Of a stretch of DNA of 64,000 nt, positions 44,880 through 56,760 are shown in pieces. Below the pieces are notes generated by a model. The model saw only the letters and a program-made list of their open reading frames with translations, was not told where the DNA came from and ran no database searches. The stretch is from Cucumis sativus (lineage: Eukaryota; Streptophyta; Magnoliopsida; Cucurbitales; Cucurbitaceae): NCBI RefSeq assembly GCF_000004075.3, contig NC_026659.2, positions 15,456,272 through 15,520,271 on the forward strand. The letters run 5' to 3'. The first letter of the stretch is position 1, and each line of letters begins with the position of its first letter. The position numbers were made by a program, and so were the translations under genes.

Positions 44880-47300
44880 CGTCAGATTAGGAAAAAAACT
44901 TTTTTGAAGTGTTTTGTGGGGATTTTTTGGTCATATAATTTTGTTCAACCCAAATGACACATAAATAAATGTTTAAGCACATTGTTTTTAACAAACTAAA
45001 GCATGAAAGGGGTAAGTTAATGGTTATTGTATCGCATCTATATATATGTGACTTGCTTATAAGTAAGTGGATATGAATGTGTGTGTGTTTATTTGTTTCT
45101 TAGGAATAGTCCGATATATTTGTGACTAGCTCATGAAATTTTGGCTGATTGGGGTGCAATTTGGCTGACTGCATTTCAGACCCTTTTTTTTGTCATGAAC
45201 CTGAATATTTGCTGTGATCTTACTCTCTGTTTTAATAATCTAAGAGAATTGGTGCACTCATTCATAGTTCATCTTTATTTGCGATGATTGTCTAATACAA
45301 ACTGTTGAACTTTAAGGACTAGGAATTGTCTTAGCTTTTTTGTGGTAAGGACTAGGAATAAGGATATATTTGTGATATTGGCTTTCCATTTTTCACTTTT
45401 TGATGATTTATCATTATTCAATTTTAGTGGTTATATATGCTAAAACAAACTATTGAATTGTTGCTTTACGAAACAAGATAAATACTTGAAAACAACCGAT
45501 TGATGCTTCTTCTCTCCTCTTGTGTGTGTGTTTTAAATAAATTTCTTCCACTTAGAAAATTCTTCATTTGGTACAACTTTTGGAAAAATTTTAATTGATT
45601 TTCAACCCCTTTGTCAACTATTTAAGTATTAGACTTACTGGTTTCACACTGACCAGTTGTCATGACTCACTATTTTGAGAGGGTGGTTTCTGTGTTTCCA
45701 CCACTTAAATACCAGCAATATACCTGCTAGGATGCTACAATTATTTTCCATCTCTTACACTTTCTAGCATGATTATTGCGACAAATTGGAGTTTGTTATT
45801 GATACAACTTCCTTTTCCCTTTTAGTTTGGCTATTTATTCATTGGAACTTCATTTGTGTAATTCATTTGGTACAACTTTTGGGGAAAAAAATTTCTTCTA
45901 TAATGTAACAAGCTAAAGACAAGATCAACCTCCCAAGATCCTAGCTAAAAGGTGAATTTTAGAAATCTCCATGATTGAAAATCATTGTTATCTGGTCAAG
46001 ATGGCTTTAGAGTGCAAAAGTCCTATTTGGAAACTAATATAGCAAGCTAAACTCCTGTTTCTTCACAAAGAACTCTTGTATCATTACTCCTTAGAAATTA
46101 ATATAGCAAGTAGATTTTGCTGCTAGTATGAGGTAGTATAATTGTTGTGTGTCCTAAAAGACTAAACTGATGGCTTGTAATTTTAAGGTTATTGGTTAGA
46201 TTTCTATTTCATCTAACTTCAATGGCCCCTTCTTAGTTAATGTTGTTCATATTAGAGGATTAAGAGTAATAGATACCTTTTTTATTTATCATGGATAGTA
46301 TGCTTGTACTGGTTGGCTATTGCTACTTGTGTAAATTGCATGAGCGTTATGTCTGTACTTATTGCTATTGCTAAATTGCTACTTGTGTAAATTGTCATGG
46401 GTTTTATTTTTGTACTCATTGGTAGAACTTTTTTTTGGATAAGAAACTAGGAGACCTTTAATTTCTGTCAAGCCATAAATGATACAAGTTGTTCTAGTTC
46501 CATTTTTCTAGTACCTTAATATTTCTTGGCTTCGTTAACTAAAGTGGATTGCACATAAAAATTGTCTTCTTTTTTATATTTGTAGATTCGAAAGTGTTTG
46601 ACTCCTTAAGATGGAAACTTTTCGGTTCTTGTTGGATAACGTTTCTTCCAACCTTATTGATAGTGAACTACTAATGGATTCATAAGTTTCATTCATCTCT
46701 ATTATTACTTATGATTATTTATTCAATAATTTTCTTGTAGATTACTTATTTATATCCAGCTAAATTTTCTAAAGAGTAATGATACAAGAGTTGTAATTTG
46801 TAAAAAGTTTCAATATTGTAGACCAAGTGGATGTTAAAGTGACGCTGTTATTCTACATTTGTGCTCGGCTACGTAGTTGTTTCTCTTATCGACGCATGTA
46901 GTGATAGGTAATGCTCAGTGTTGAAATTTTCTATAGGAGTTGTACTCTCTTGTCCTGTGATAAATGCTTATATTCATGTTGTATTTGTAGGTTCAACTGG
47001 AGTCGACAACTTTATGAGTTTACTTTCAAAGAATATTTTCAGAGACGAACATTTTCGATTGATCGTTTATGCTTTAGCAGAAAATCTTGTTATATGTATT
47101 CTGATGCTATTTAAATTATTTTTTATCAAGGGTTGAGATTCCATACTTGTAAATTGTTGGAACTTGATTGGAAATGTACAAATATTATAAATTGTATTAT
47201 AACGTATATATATTAAAGTGTCGGCTATTTTTTTCTATATGGGTGTCAATATTATAAATTCAAAATTGCCATTGTCGATTACATTATTGTCATTCAAATG
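44880..47300. other. CACTA-2 3' region, no gene identified
   Basis: Long AT-rich tail. A segment at about 46911-47130 with two overlapping + frames (one with GSTGVDNFMSLLSKNIF) is bounded by an acceptor-like tatttgtag and might be a terminal exon of unknown origin. The rest shows no similarity that I recognise. Confidence 0.35.
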
Positions 47301-47998
47301 GTTCATGTAATAGCGGAGTGGCAAGGAGAATATGAAAAAATTGTAGTAATTGAGTAATTTGCAACATGAAAAAAATGTTAAAATATATGAATTTGTGACA
47401 ATTATTAATTGTTGTCAATACGAAAACAATGACAGTTTTTTTACAAAATTAATTGTCACGATTGCCCTATTTGTGACACGAAAAAAATGTCGTCAGTAGA
47501 TAAAAAATGACAATTTTTTTTAAAAAAGAACTGTCACGATTGTCATATATTTGACAGAAAAAAAGTGTCGTCAATAGAAAAACAATGACATTTAACTTTA
47601 TCCAAAAACTATCACAATTGCATTATATTTGACTGAAAATAAATGTCGTCAATAACATAACAATGACATTTTAAAAAAAAAACTATCGCGATTGACATAT
47701 CCGTGACATTTAAAACATGTCACAATAAACGAATTCGCAACATTTATTTAACTGTCGTTAATACACAAATGATGATAGTTATTTATTGTCATAAAATAAA
47801 ATATGACAGTTATTTGATATCGTAGAATGCTAATTAACGACATTTATTTTATGTCATGAAATAAGTTATTGCGACAGTTTTTGAAAACTATCATGGAATG
47901 ACTTTTCATGACTCCTGCTTCTATGACTGAAAATAACTGTCACGGATTTTGTTCGCGACAGTAAATAATTGTCGTCGTAAACCATTTTTCTTGTAGTG
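47301..47998. repeat. CACTA-2 right subterminal repeats and terminus
   Basis: Many copies of tgacagtt/tgacattt and aactgtca/ctatcac, roughly every 40-60 bases, end in the terminal ttttcttgtagtg. The same motif family occurs just inside the left end (29600-29740) and inside the left end of CACTA-3 (49800-49980). Confidence 0.9.
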
Positions 47999-48115
47999 AA
48001 TATTCATCAAAAGGTCCACAATACTCACCTCCATTACCAGTTATAGCATACTTAAGCTTTTCATCAGTTTTTCTCTCAATAAGGGCATGAAACTGTTTAA
48101 ACGCTTGCAACACTT
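47999..48115 (-). pseudogene. Copia-1 piece 1: first half of the integrase core
   Basis: The minus strand reads AFKQFHALIERKTDEKLKY, then NGGEYCGPFDEY, and stops at the CACTA-2 right edge. The reading resumes in phase at 29581 with CKNQGIRHQ. Upstream of 48115 the copia reading is lost, so the element is truncated or deleted there. Confidence 0.88.
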
Positions 48116-49792
48116 AGTATCTGATATAATATTGCAAAACAATAATTATTAAAAGAATTAATGTTGTTGCACTTCGTCCTATCTACTGGTTATCCGAACA
48201 AAATGCCAAGAATGTCAGGTAACCGAACCGTCTAATTTTCTCGTCAAGTGAAATCAGAAGCTGCAAAACAGAAACAAGTTAGTAGTTGGCTGAGTCGTGG
48301 ATCACGCTCTCTTTAAGACGTTTCACGACTCTGCTCTCTTCGTGCAAATAATATGATAGCATCGTCACCCTAGAATAAAACAACCTTGGTTCTTCAATTG
48401 ATTTTGCACTGAAGCCAAATGGAATTCACAAACACCCAAAGGCACTGTATGCTCGAGATACAGAAGAATGATTTTGGGAGAATATGAAATCGTGAGTTTT
48501 TTCTTAGGTGAATAGTAGGACTGTATATATAAAAGTGGGGAAGAGGCAACCAATAGTCATAATCCAAAAGGTCATAATTTTTAATGACGATAGTTATATC
48601 AATTAAAAAAATATTTATACTAATTAATTTAGAGAATCAAAACATTTATCAATTCATTCAGAAAACGATTATGCAATTAAATATGACTGTTCAGTTTTAA
48701 AAAGTCAAAAGTTAAAGAAAGTGTTTTAGCAAAAAAAAAAATATTATTTTATTCCTCCTCTCATCGCCACGCTCGACGACAGCGTGCGCGTATGGAGATA
48801 TGGGCATACCTACATTTTTCTATCTTCTATTTCCATCCAAAACTTGGGGTTGGTAAAGGCCCAAACCCATGAATGAATCAATGAATATATGACGGGACTT
48901 TCACATTACTTAATTTGCAATGTGGGAAAAAATAATAATATATTTTTCTTTCACAAATGTTTCATCTAATAATTAACATAAACATGTCAATAAATAAATA
49001 AATGAGGAATTATTAGGAATAGCACAAAAATGAAACTATTTACAAAATATAGAAAAAAATTCAAATAGGCTATAGAGAGTTTGATGAATTTTGCTATATT
49101 TTATAAATAGTTTTAATATTTTAATATTTTTTTCAAATGCCCCTAAATAAACTATTTACAAACGAGAATTGTTATAACAAAAAAATGAAATTATTAAAAA
49201 ATACAACAACAAAAAAAAAATCTTAAATGAACTAAAGATAATTTGATGGAATTTATTATATTTTGTAAGTTGTTTCAATAATTTGCTATTTTTTAGAATA
49301 CCTCTAACTACAACTAGTTTTATGATTTATAGATATAACAAAAAAAAACATTTCTAAAAAAGAATTAAATTAGAATGCAGTTTATGAATATACTGACTGA
49401 CAAACAAATATATGAAAACAAAAACAAAAAATACAATTAAATTAGAATGCATTAAACTCTCTTTGTTTTCAAATTTTTGTTTTCAAAATTCATATCAAAC
49501 GTATGTACTCACCAAAAACTTCTAAAAAGTAAAACCTTGTGATATAGAAAACGATATTAAAAGTCGAATTGAAATATGAAGAAAAAGTAATATAGAAATA
49601 TTGCTGATGGTCATTATGTTTTTTTTTTTTTTACAAGAAAAAGTAATATAGAAATACGAAGAAGAAAACGGGCGCTTTCATTTAGAAAGATTTGCTCCCA
49701 AATTTATAAATAGTTTCACTTTTAGTTTCTAAACCTTTATTTATTTTACATTACTCTATTCATATACAAGTTTTAGATTTAGCTATCTCAGT
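48116..49792. other. Possible copia-1 5' end remnant and AT-rich spacer
   Basis: On the minus strand, 48560-48170 has features of a copia 5' LTR and leader: a TATA-like tttatatata (about 48510-48520), then a long untranslated-looking stretch with agagagcgtgatc and gttttgcagcttctg. It was not matched to the supposed 3' LTR at 12.5 kb, so it is tentative. 48600-49790 is AT-rich and includes MULE/MITE-style text such as aaaaatgaaactatttacaaa (about 49027). No gene. Confidence 0.35.
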
Positions 49793-49795
49793 ATT

Positions 49796-51480
49796 CACTA
49801 CAACAAAATGACATTCTATCACATTTTCATATAATCAAAATTAAAAAAACAAAAGAAAAAATTGTCACAGAATTATGTCCAAATACACGTTTTCGATAAG
49901 AAAAGATGAAAATTTTCGGATTTACCAAACTTATGATAGTTTTTAAGTGTTTTAAATTTATGACAATTTTTAACTGTCATTAAGTATTAATAATAAAATA
50001 ATATATATTTTTTTAAGTTAAAAGAAAGGAAAAAAGAAAAGAAAGGAAAGCCCCTCAAAGTCTTCCAAAAACGATTGGCCTCTCTTTGCGAAAATTGCTA
50101 CTCGCAATCTCTCCACCGCCAACGCTGGTGACTTCTACGACTGAGCGTCGATCAGCAAAACGCACTGCTACCATCTCTCGTCGATTAGCCCCAAAATCTT
50201 GATCTCCCCTTCATCCCTTCTTCGGTTAGCTCCAAAAGATCTTCTTGCATTGAGCTATTATGGTGTATTTTGTGTATGTGAAGCAGATAGTGAAGATTTT
50301 GGTTAAAGCAATTAGTTGTGCGAAGGGGTTGAATGAGCAACTAGTAAAAGAAGTCATTTTCACATTTGATTCATATCATTTAGGGATCCATAAATATTTC
50401 TCTTTTAGAACTTTATTGAATTTGATGTGCTATGTCATGACATATGTGTTTTGTGCTATGTGTTAATAAATGGTTTTGTGTTAGTTGTTCTTCGAGTAAA
50501 TTCTTTTGGGTACTTTTATTTGTTAGAGTTTCCTTGCTATGTGGTTTTCTCTTTCTTTTTGCAACACATTATTACTTTTTGCTTGATAAGAAACTAATAA
50601 CGGTGAGAAAATGAAAGTGTATTGTGAGTTACAAAATACTTTATCGTGAATGCATGTGATATGTGCCATTTGATGTGCTTTGTGGTATGTGAAGGGATAA
50701 AAGTCCTTGGCAGCTGAAGATTTTACAAAACCATTCATCACTTTAATTTGGACATCCAAAAATACGATTACATTGGCAAAAATAATTAAGAAACTAGTTT
50801 TCTTATTAAGGCTTAAAGACTAAGCATGCTTTCCAATTATAAATTATTGAAAGAAACACTAACTTATTTGACGTCTCTAAATCTACAAAATAAATCTCCA
50901 AATTGGGACACCACTCGTCAAAGACCTTCCTATCCTTTGAGATGAGATTAGTTTGTGGGAACCAATTGAGATGGAAAAGAGTTTAGAGATTTTTTAGATA
51001 AACTCTTTTGCAAAAAAGCAAAATTATTAGTTTTTTTTTTTTTTAAGAAAACTGATTTTTCTTTTGCATATTTATACTCTCTTTCCTTCATGGAGTAGCA
51101 ACGAGAGTGGAAGAGAATCATGAGATTCTATTAATTTAAAAAATATTAAATTACTAGTGACTACTGCTCACGAGTTGTTAATTTTTGTGTGGAAATGAAA
51201 TCAACTTATTTATAACCAACCTTATAATTTTCTTCATCTTTATAATTTTTAATCTTTTAGCATTAGAATACATGTTATGGGTTAAGAAGTATATTTTAGT
51301 ATATTCTTAGAAATTTCACTCAAGCAAAGGGTTAAGAAATTTTCAAGTTTTTACTGTTTCTAATCTATGTAGCATAGGATGTAGTTACTTATTGATTTCC
51401 TTCAGTTGCTATCCATATCTTTTGTAACCAAGTTAGTGTAGAGGCCAATTTAGACGATTCAAGTTTTATAAAACTACACA
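49796..51480 (+). other. CACTA-3 subterminal region and TNP2 leader
   Basis: Subterminal tgacaatt / aactgtca motifs to about 49985. A GC-richer leader at 50050-50230 precedes the AT-rich stretch to TNP2. A frame at 50260-50466 shows no similarity. Position and length agree with the 5' region of CACTA-2. Confidence 0.55.
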
Positions 51481-52209
51481 GTGGACAAATCATAGATGAT
51501 GAAAAACAGGATGTCTAGAGTGTATGATTTAGAAGTCGAAAGGTTCATTTAATTTGGTTTGTGTCATGCCAAAGGTTCTAGTTCATTAGATGTCCATGTT
51601 TGAAGTGCAGAAATGGTTTACTTAAGGATGTCTCAACAGTTTGATATCATTTGTATGCCAATGGAATTGATAAAAGTTGCAAGGTATGATTCTGGCATGG
51701 TGAAGATTTGAACTCAAAGAATGTTAACAGTATAATGGAAAATTCAGTTGATGAAAATGATGAAAATGACGATCTATTTAATACAATTAGTATGGTTCAA
51801 TTCCTTCGTGACCAGTCTTCTAATACATCCAATACATTTGATCTATGTTCGATGACACAAAGAAACCCTTATACCCATGATGTAAGAAATTCACCAACTT
51901 GTCAGTCCTAGTGAGATTGTACAACTTAAAGATTAAGTATGGTTGGGGTAACACTAGCTTATCTGAATTATTGTCCATAATAAGCGATATCCTACCTGAA
52001 AACAACAAAACAACAAGTTTCTTATACGAAGCGAAGAAAACATTAGGTGTCTTAGAACTGAGTTACCAAAAAATTGATGCATGTTCTAATAATTGTTGTT
52101 TGTACCGAAAAGAGTGTGCAAACATGACAAAGTGTCCTAAGTGTGATTTGTCAAGGAGGAAGATCGTTAAAAACTCAATAAATGAAAAAAGTATAGTGGG
52201 GTTGCCAAG
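51481..52209 (+). pseudogene. TNP2 transposase pseudogene, 5' part (CACTA-3)
   Basis: The Transpos_assoc region at 51481-51620 is broken by stops and a frameshift, and its ATG is GTG. Further on is a frame with NSKNVNSIMENSVDEND, and at 51899-52200 a well-preserved TNP2 segment: YNLKIKYGWGNTSLSELLS, DILPENN, YEAKKTLG, then CSNNCCLYRKECANM and CPKCDLSRRK, the paired zinc-binding cysteines of TNP2. It ends in ccaag, the target site of the chromovirus derivative. Confidence 0.88.
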
Positions 52210-52738
52210 TGTCACAATCGTAGCGTTTCAACCTCGAGACGGACGATTGTGCGACACTTGTTCTAACTCGATGAACAAGTCAGCCGATCAATATCCAAGA
52301 GTTGTGGGTAACGTCGACGTATGCCGTAACCTTCGTTTGCGTTTTAGGGAAACTTTATTTATAAAATGCGGGAAAGAAAGAAATACATTGAAATAGACGT
52401 TACAATAAGCATTAAAGACTATCAATTGCAAGGAAAAAGGGTTGCTTGCAAAGAGTACAACTAATGCTTGGGCGGGGATTCAACTGGTATGCCTCCCCCT
52501 ATAGTACATTTTAAACATTTTTCTCTCTGGCAAGCTTGCATATGAAAATGTCGAAACGTCACACCTAAGCTTTATGACCTAGAATGAAAAGAAAACGCCT
52601 AAACTAGTTATGCAAACTAAAGATGAGATAAACTGGGGGTAATCGGAGCATATAACCAAAGGTAAACACACTTTGGAAAAATATGTCCGTGACACACTCC
52701 CCCACTTAAACATTTAACGTCCCCGTCGACTGGCAAAG

Positions 52739-52924
52739 CTAGAATCCTTCAATCTTCTGCCTCCACGTTTCACGGTCTTTGGTACGTCTTCCACAGGCTT
52801 CTTCCATGAGGAGGCTCTTCTGCTTCACCACGAACTTGTGTATCCTCCCCATGGGTCTTCTAATTGTCCTCACTTCCTTAGCAAGGACTTGTTCAACTTC
52901 TGCTTGTCCCTCGTGTCTTCTCAC
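52739..52924 (-). pseudogene. Degenerate chromodomain at the end of chromovirus pol
   Basis: A 61-codon minus-strand frame reads VEQVLAKEVRTIRR, then HKFVVKQKSLLMEEA and ends WRQKIEGF with a stop next to the polypurine tract. Functional chromodomains here read VEEIL, then a YLVKWKG block, then an EATWEP block, then FQEKIEEF. The KWKG and ATWEP aromatic-cage residues are changed (KQKS; TWEP lost), so histone-mark binding is not expected. Position and length match a chromovirus integrase C-terminus. Confidence 0.7.
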
Positions 52925-53584
52925 GAGGTGGAGATCTTTGCATCTTCGGAAACCGCATCTGTTCAGGTCGCGGCGTCACGATATCCTGACCCTCCACATG
53001 AAGGTCCAAGGGACGATGCTTCCCATCCGTCCATCTTTTCGGCCGCTTCAAGACTCTCTCTAGATTGGCCTGAACAGTGTTTGATCTTCGCTTCCACTTC
53101 TTTGCAATGTTACGAGTCTAAGGCTCCTTCTTCATGCAGGGAAAATCAACAGGACGCCACAATACATATTGTTCGTCACCAACACTCATTGTTGGACTTC
53201 CGTCAGTTGATCATTTCTTCATAGTTGCAACACCCGGTTGTGTTGCCTCCAACGAATGACCCCCGTTCTTTTGCACTAACTGGCAGGCCTTCGTCAAACT
53301 CCTGCCATCATGAGCGACAAAGTTTTCCTTCGTGGATTCTGTTGACGCGTCTCGCATTGGGCCATCAGCTTGACAGGCCTGTGTACGAGCCGACACATGT
53401 GGAACCCCACGATTGCTCTTTATGCGTTCTGACTCAAAATCAAGTTTGAGCACGACTCTTCGTCTCCTTGCTTGATTTGAACTCAGATTCGACCGAGTAC
53501 CGAAATGGCAGGCAACGTCGTTGTTCATCTCTCTCACAAATGTTGATCTATGGAAACCCTGTCTCCCATCCCTCAGACTGTATG

Positions 53585-53968
53585 CTATGGCCAGTGTTTT
53601 TCTTCGAACACTGTATGATTACCCTCGGTGGCACTCTTCTTCTGACTCTCAAATGTGATAGGGTGTCCCTTCTGTAGTAGGACCCCACTCAACGCATGAC
53701 TACGCGCCTCAGCGTCAGGTTCAACAGGTTGGGTCACGCTCATGGACCCAAGAGTTGGCCCTCTCCTCGAGGCTTGCTTCAGGACAAGGTTGTTGACACA
53801 CAAACGCCCATTCTCTTCCTCACGCAAAAAGCCTTGTGCTTTATACGGAGCTCCTACAGGTCTAGCGAATCCTGCACTCGACAATCTCTTTGATTGTTTC
53901 CAGAGTCGAGGTGACTTTGACTGTGCCATACGATGATTATTCTCCGTAAGTGATCCTGGCATGGGCAA
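53585..53968 (-). pseudogene. Chromovirus RNase H / pol fragment
   Basis: The minus-strand frame includes ALSGVLLQKGHPITFESQK, the start of Ty3/gypsy RNase H after the reverse transcriptase. The upstream part of the frame (SAGFARPVGAPYKAQGFLR) has gag-like composition, so it seems to be a fusion produced by internal deletion. No catalytic RT motif remains. Confidence 0.65.
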
Positions 53969-54364
53969 ACTCTCACGTTTCCCATCTCCATATATCGTAA
54001 CCTTCGTTTGCGTTTTAGGAAAATTTTATTTATAAAACGCGGGAAAGAAAGAAATACATTGAAATAGACGTTATAATAAGCATTAAAGACTGTCAATTGC
54101 AAGGAAAAAGGGTTGCTTGCAAAGAGTACAACTAATACTTGGGCGGGGATTCAACTGGAATGCCTCCCCCTATAGTACATTTTGAACATTTTCCTCTCTG
54201 GCAGACTTGCATATGAAAATGCCGAAACGTCACACCCAAGCTTTATGACCTAGAATGAAAAGCAAACACCTAAACTAGTTATGCAAACTAAAGATGAGAT
54301 AAACGGGGGTAATCGGAGCATATAACCAAAGGTAAACACACTTTGGAAAAATATGTCTATGACA

Positions 54365-55494
54365 CCAAGCAGATGTGGTATTTTCCAATAGTTCCAAGAT
54401 TTATAAGAATGTGCAAGAGATTTGAGAATGCTAAGAACTTGTGTTGACATGCGTTCGATAGAAAAGTCGATGGTATTAGAAAAGTCGATGGCATTTTGAG
54501 ACACCTAACTGACACTCCATCATGGGGGTTGATAGATCACATGTGCTCAACCTTTAGGTTAGAACCAAGAAATCTCTATTTGGGTTTGTCCATTGATGGA
54601 ATTAACCCATTTGAAGATTTATCGACGACCTACAGTTGTTGGCCAGTTATTATTACAATATAAAACTTTACACCATGGTTGTGTATGAGATGGAAGTATT
54701 TGATGTTGACAATGATAATATCAGGTCCAAAGCAACAGAGATACGATATCAATATGTATTTAGACCCTTAATTGATGACCTAAAAATTTTGTGGGAAGAC
54801 AGAGTTCGGTGTTTTAATGCATACAAAGAAGAATATTTCACATTGCGAGCTATCTTATTGTGGACTATCAATGTTTTTCTTGCATATGATAATCTATGCG
54901 GTTGTAGTGTCAAAGGTTATAAGGCTTGTCCAATATGTGGAAAGGAGACTATAATAAGACTGCAACATGTAAAAAAATTCATACGTGGGACGCGAAAAAT
55001 ATTTGCCAAGACATTATCCATACATAATACAAAAGAAAAATTGATGGTAAGCAAGAACATGGAAGTCCACAACCCTTGTCGGGGGAGGCCATGAACTTCA
55101 AACTCAAAGACAGAATATTTTCATGTAGGAAGATATTGCATAATGAAGGTGACAATGACTATTGAAAAAGAATATCATAATTTTATAAACTACCATATTT
55201 GAAAGATTTGCATGTACGACATTGTCTAGATGTAATGCATATTAAAAAGAATGTATGCATGAACATAGTAAGAACATTGTTTGACATACCAGGAAAAAGT
55301 AAAGATGGGATGAATACTAGACTTGATTTAGTTGAAATGAAAATTAGACCATAATTACACCAACATTTACAGGTAATAGAACTTTCATACCTGCGACATG
55401 CAATCCATTGTCAAGAGATGAGAAGTATCGATTTTGTAAGACTTTGTCTAAAATTAAAGTTTTAGAAGGGTATTCATCTGATGATAACCTGTCT
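54365..55494 (+). pseudogene. TNP2 transposase pseudogene, middle part (CACTA-3)
   Basis: Reads KQMWYFPIVPRFIRM right after the target site, then WGLIDHMCSTFRLEPRNLYL, GLSIDGINPFEDL, YSCWPVIIT, LIDDLKILWED and FTLRAILLWTINVFLAY. The zinc-binding CPICGKET follows, then HVRHCLDVMHIKKNVC and a final EKYRFCKTLSKIK-type segment. These are ordered TNP2 landmarks, including the His-Cys-Met and C-P-x-C parts. Several stops and frameshifts occur (near 54535, 54660, 55095 and 55160). Ends abruptly at the gypsy element. Confidence 0.88.
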
Positions 55495-55976
55495 TAGGAA
55501 TGTCACTGTCTCTAATCCTCAACTAATGATAACCTGAGCGTAAATCAATCTTAGAGAATACAGTGGCTCCTTGCAACTGATCAAACAAATCATCAATTTT
55601 AGGCAGTGGATACCTCTTCTTGACGATTACTTTATTAAGTTCCCTATAGTCAATGCAAAGACGCATCGACCCATCCTTTTTCTTCACAAAAAAGTACTAG
55701 TGCTCCCTAAGATGACACACTAGGTCGAATAAAACATTTGTCTAGTAACTCTTGTAACTGTACCTTCAGTTCTTTCAATTCAGCTGGAGCCATTCGATAC
55801 GGGGCTCTAGAAATGGGAGCGGTACTTGGCTCCAACTTAATAGCAAAATCGATCACTCTGTGAGGTGGAAGTCCAAGAAGCTCTTATGGAAATACATCAG
55901 GATATTCCCTTACCACGGGCTCTAAGGTTAAAGAAATCCCAGCTTTCCTGGTATCCACCACACTGGCCAAAATACT
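55495..55976 (-). pseudogene. Gypsy reverse transcriptase, N-terminal half
   Basis: The minus strand reads [21 protein letters not shown] text near 55780, then [20 protein letters not shown] and [18 protein letters not shown], and stops shortly after RIRDSDIP. The YVDD-type active site is absent because the gene is cut off. Confidence 0.85.
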
Positions 55977-56760
55977 CTAGGTATCCTGAATGAGTAACTT
56001 ACTGGCTTTCATAGCTGAAATTACTTTAGGCAGTACCACAGTCCCCACTCCTTTAAATTTAAAACCAGGCTCGGTAAGAGGGTTGAACACTACCTCCTTG
56101 CGAGAGCAATCAATACTAGCATGATTAGCAGCTAACCAATCCATGCCTAAAACCACATCAAAATCACGTATATCTAGTACTAGTAAGGTTACACCCAACA
56201 CACGACCATCTATCTCAATTTGACATGCTTTAATCTTTTCCTTTGACAACATAATTTCCTCAGATGGTGTAGACACTGATAAAACATAATCTAGAGGTTC
56301 CACTTCTAAACATGCATGTGATACAAATATCAACGATATAAAAGAGTGAGAGGAACCAGAGTCAAACAAAGTTAAGGAAAAATGCCCCAACATTGGTAGC
56401 ATACCTGTAACAACTATGCCAGCCTCAAAAGACAACGATCAGTTGTATGCCCCTCTTGCCTACACTTAAAACAAATCCTTGTCCCAAACAAATAGCGACC
56501 CAGATGGCACTTTCCATAAGTGTTGCACAACAATTTTTCTCTTGCAGTTTCACCTGCTCCAAAGGGATTCTGTTGGAAACGGCAAAAATCACCACTTGAC
56601 CTCAAGTTCCTCTGACAAATTTCAACAGACTTCTGATCCACCTTCCTCTTCTGCCGAGATGATGTTCCCTTATCAACACTCTTTGACTGAACCTCATGCT
56701 TCTGAATACTCATGTCCACTGCCAGGAGCAGTGTTGTAGCCTGAGTAGTTGGCTTAAGTG
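55977..56760 (-). pseudogene. Gypsy nucleocapsid knuckle and aspartic protease
   Basis: The CCHC knuckle CFKCRQEGHTTDRC lies at about 56436-56480. The protease follows: TLFDSGSSHSFIS with the catalytic Asp at about 56365, then VLGMDWLAANHASIDC near 56130-56180. A frame change occurs between knuckle and protease (about 56415-56435). It would process the polyprotein during particle maturation. Confidence 0.88.

Larger units (their letters stand above)
29579..48001 (+). mobile_element. CACTA-2: deletion-derivative CACTA element with nested LTR and MULE
   Basis: The left end CACTACAAGAAAAATC starts at 29582 and the right end TTTTTCTTGTAGTG stops at 47998, flanked by AAT on both sides (29579-29581 and 47999-48001). 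The copia-1 integrase frame reads through once the element and one AAT are disregarded. Subterminal tgacagtt / aactgtca repeats lie at both ends. Coding content is only the first 46 codons of TNP2 and the last 17 codons of the Ulp gene, joined near 44824, so it cannot move itself. Net of the insertion 30731-44118 it is about 5 kb. Related to CACTA-3. Confidence 0.93.
52205..54369 (-). mobile_element. Chromovirus (Ty3/gypsy) deletion derivative, 2.16 kb
   Basis: The element is 52210-54364 with ends TGTCACAATCG and TATGACA, flanked by CCAAG (52205-52209 and 54365-54369). The 3' LTR is 52210-52694 (485 bp). The 5' LTR is 53995-54364 and lacks the portion matching 52210-52325, with the primer site. 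A polypurine tract (minus strand, gtttaagtgggggag) adjoins the 3' LTR at 52695. Internal sequence is only 1.3 kb with broken pieces of pol. It splits the TNP2 gene of CACTA-3. Confidence 0.9.

Noticed and set aside
46911..47136. Two overlapping plus-strand frames in the CACTA-2 tail as a gene
   Set aside because: Short, overlapping and without recognisable similarity; at most a terminal exon of unknown origin.
48170..48560. Copia-1 5' LTR
   Set aside because: The TATA-like and leader-like features fit, but it does not visibly match the supposed 3' LTR at 12.5-13.0 kb and no primer site follows, so it is not called as an LTR.
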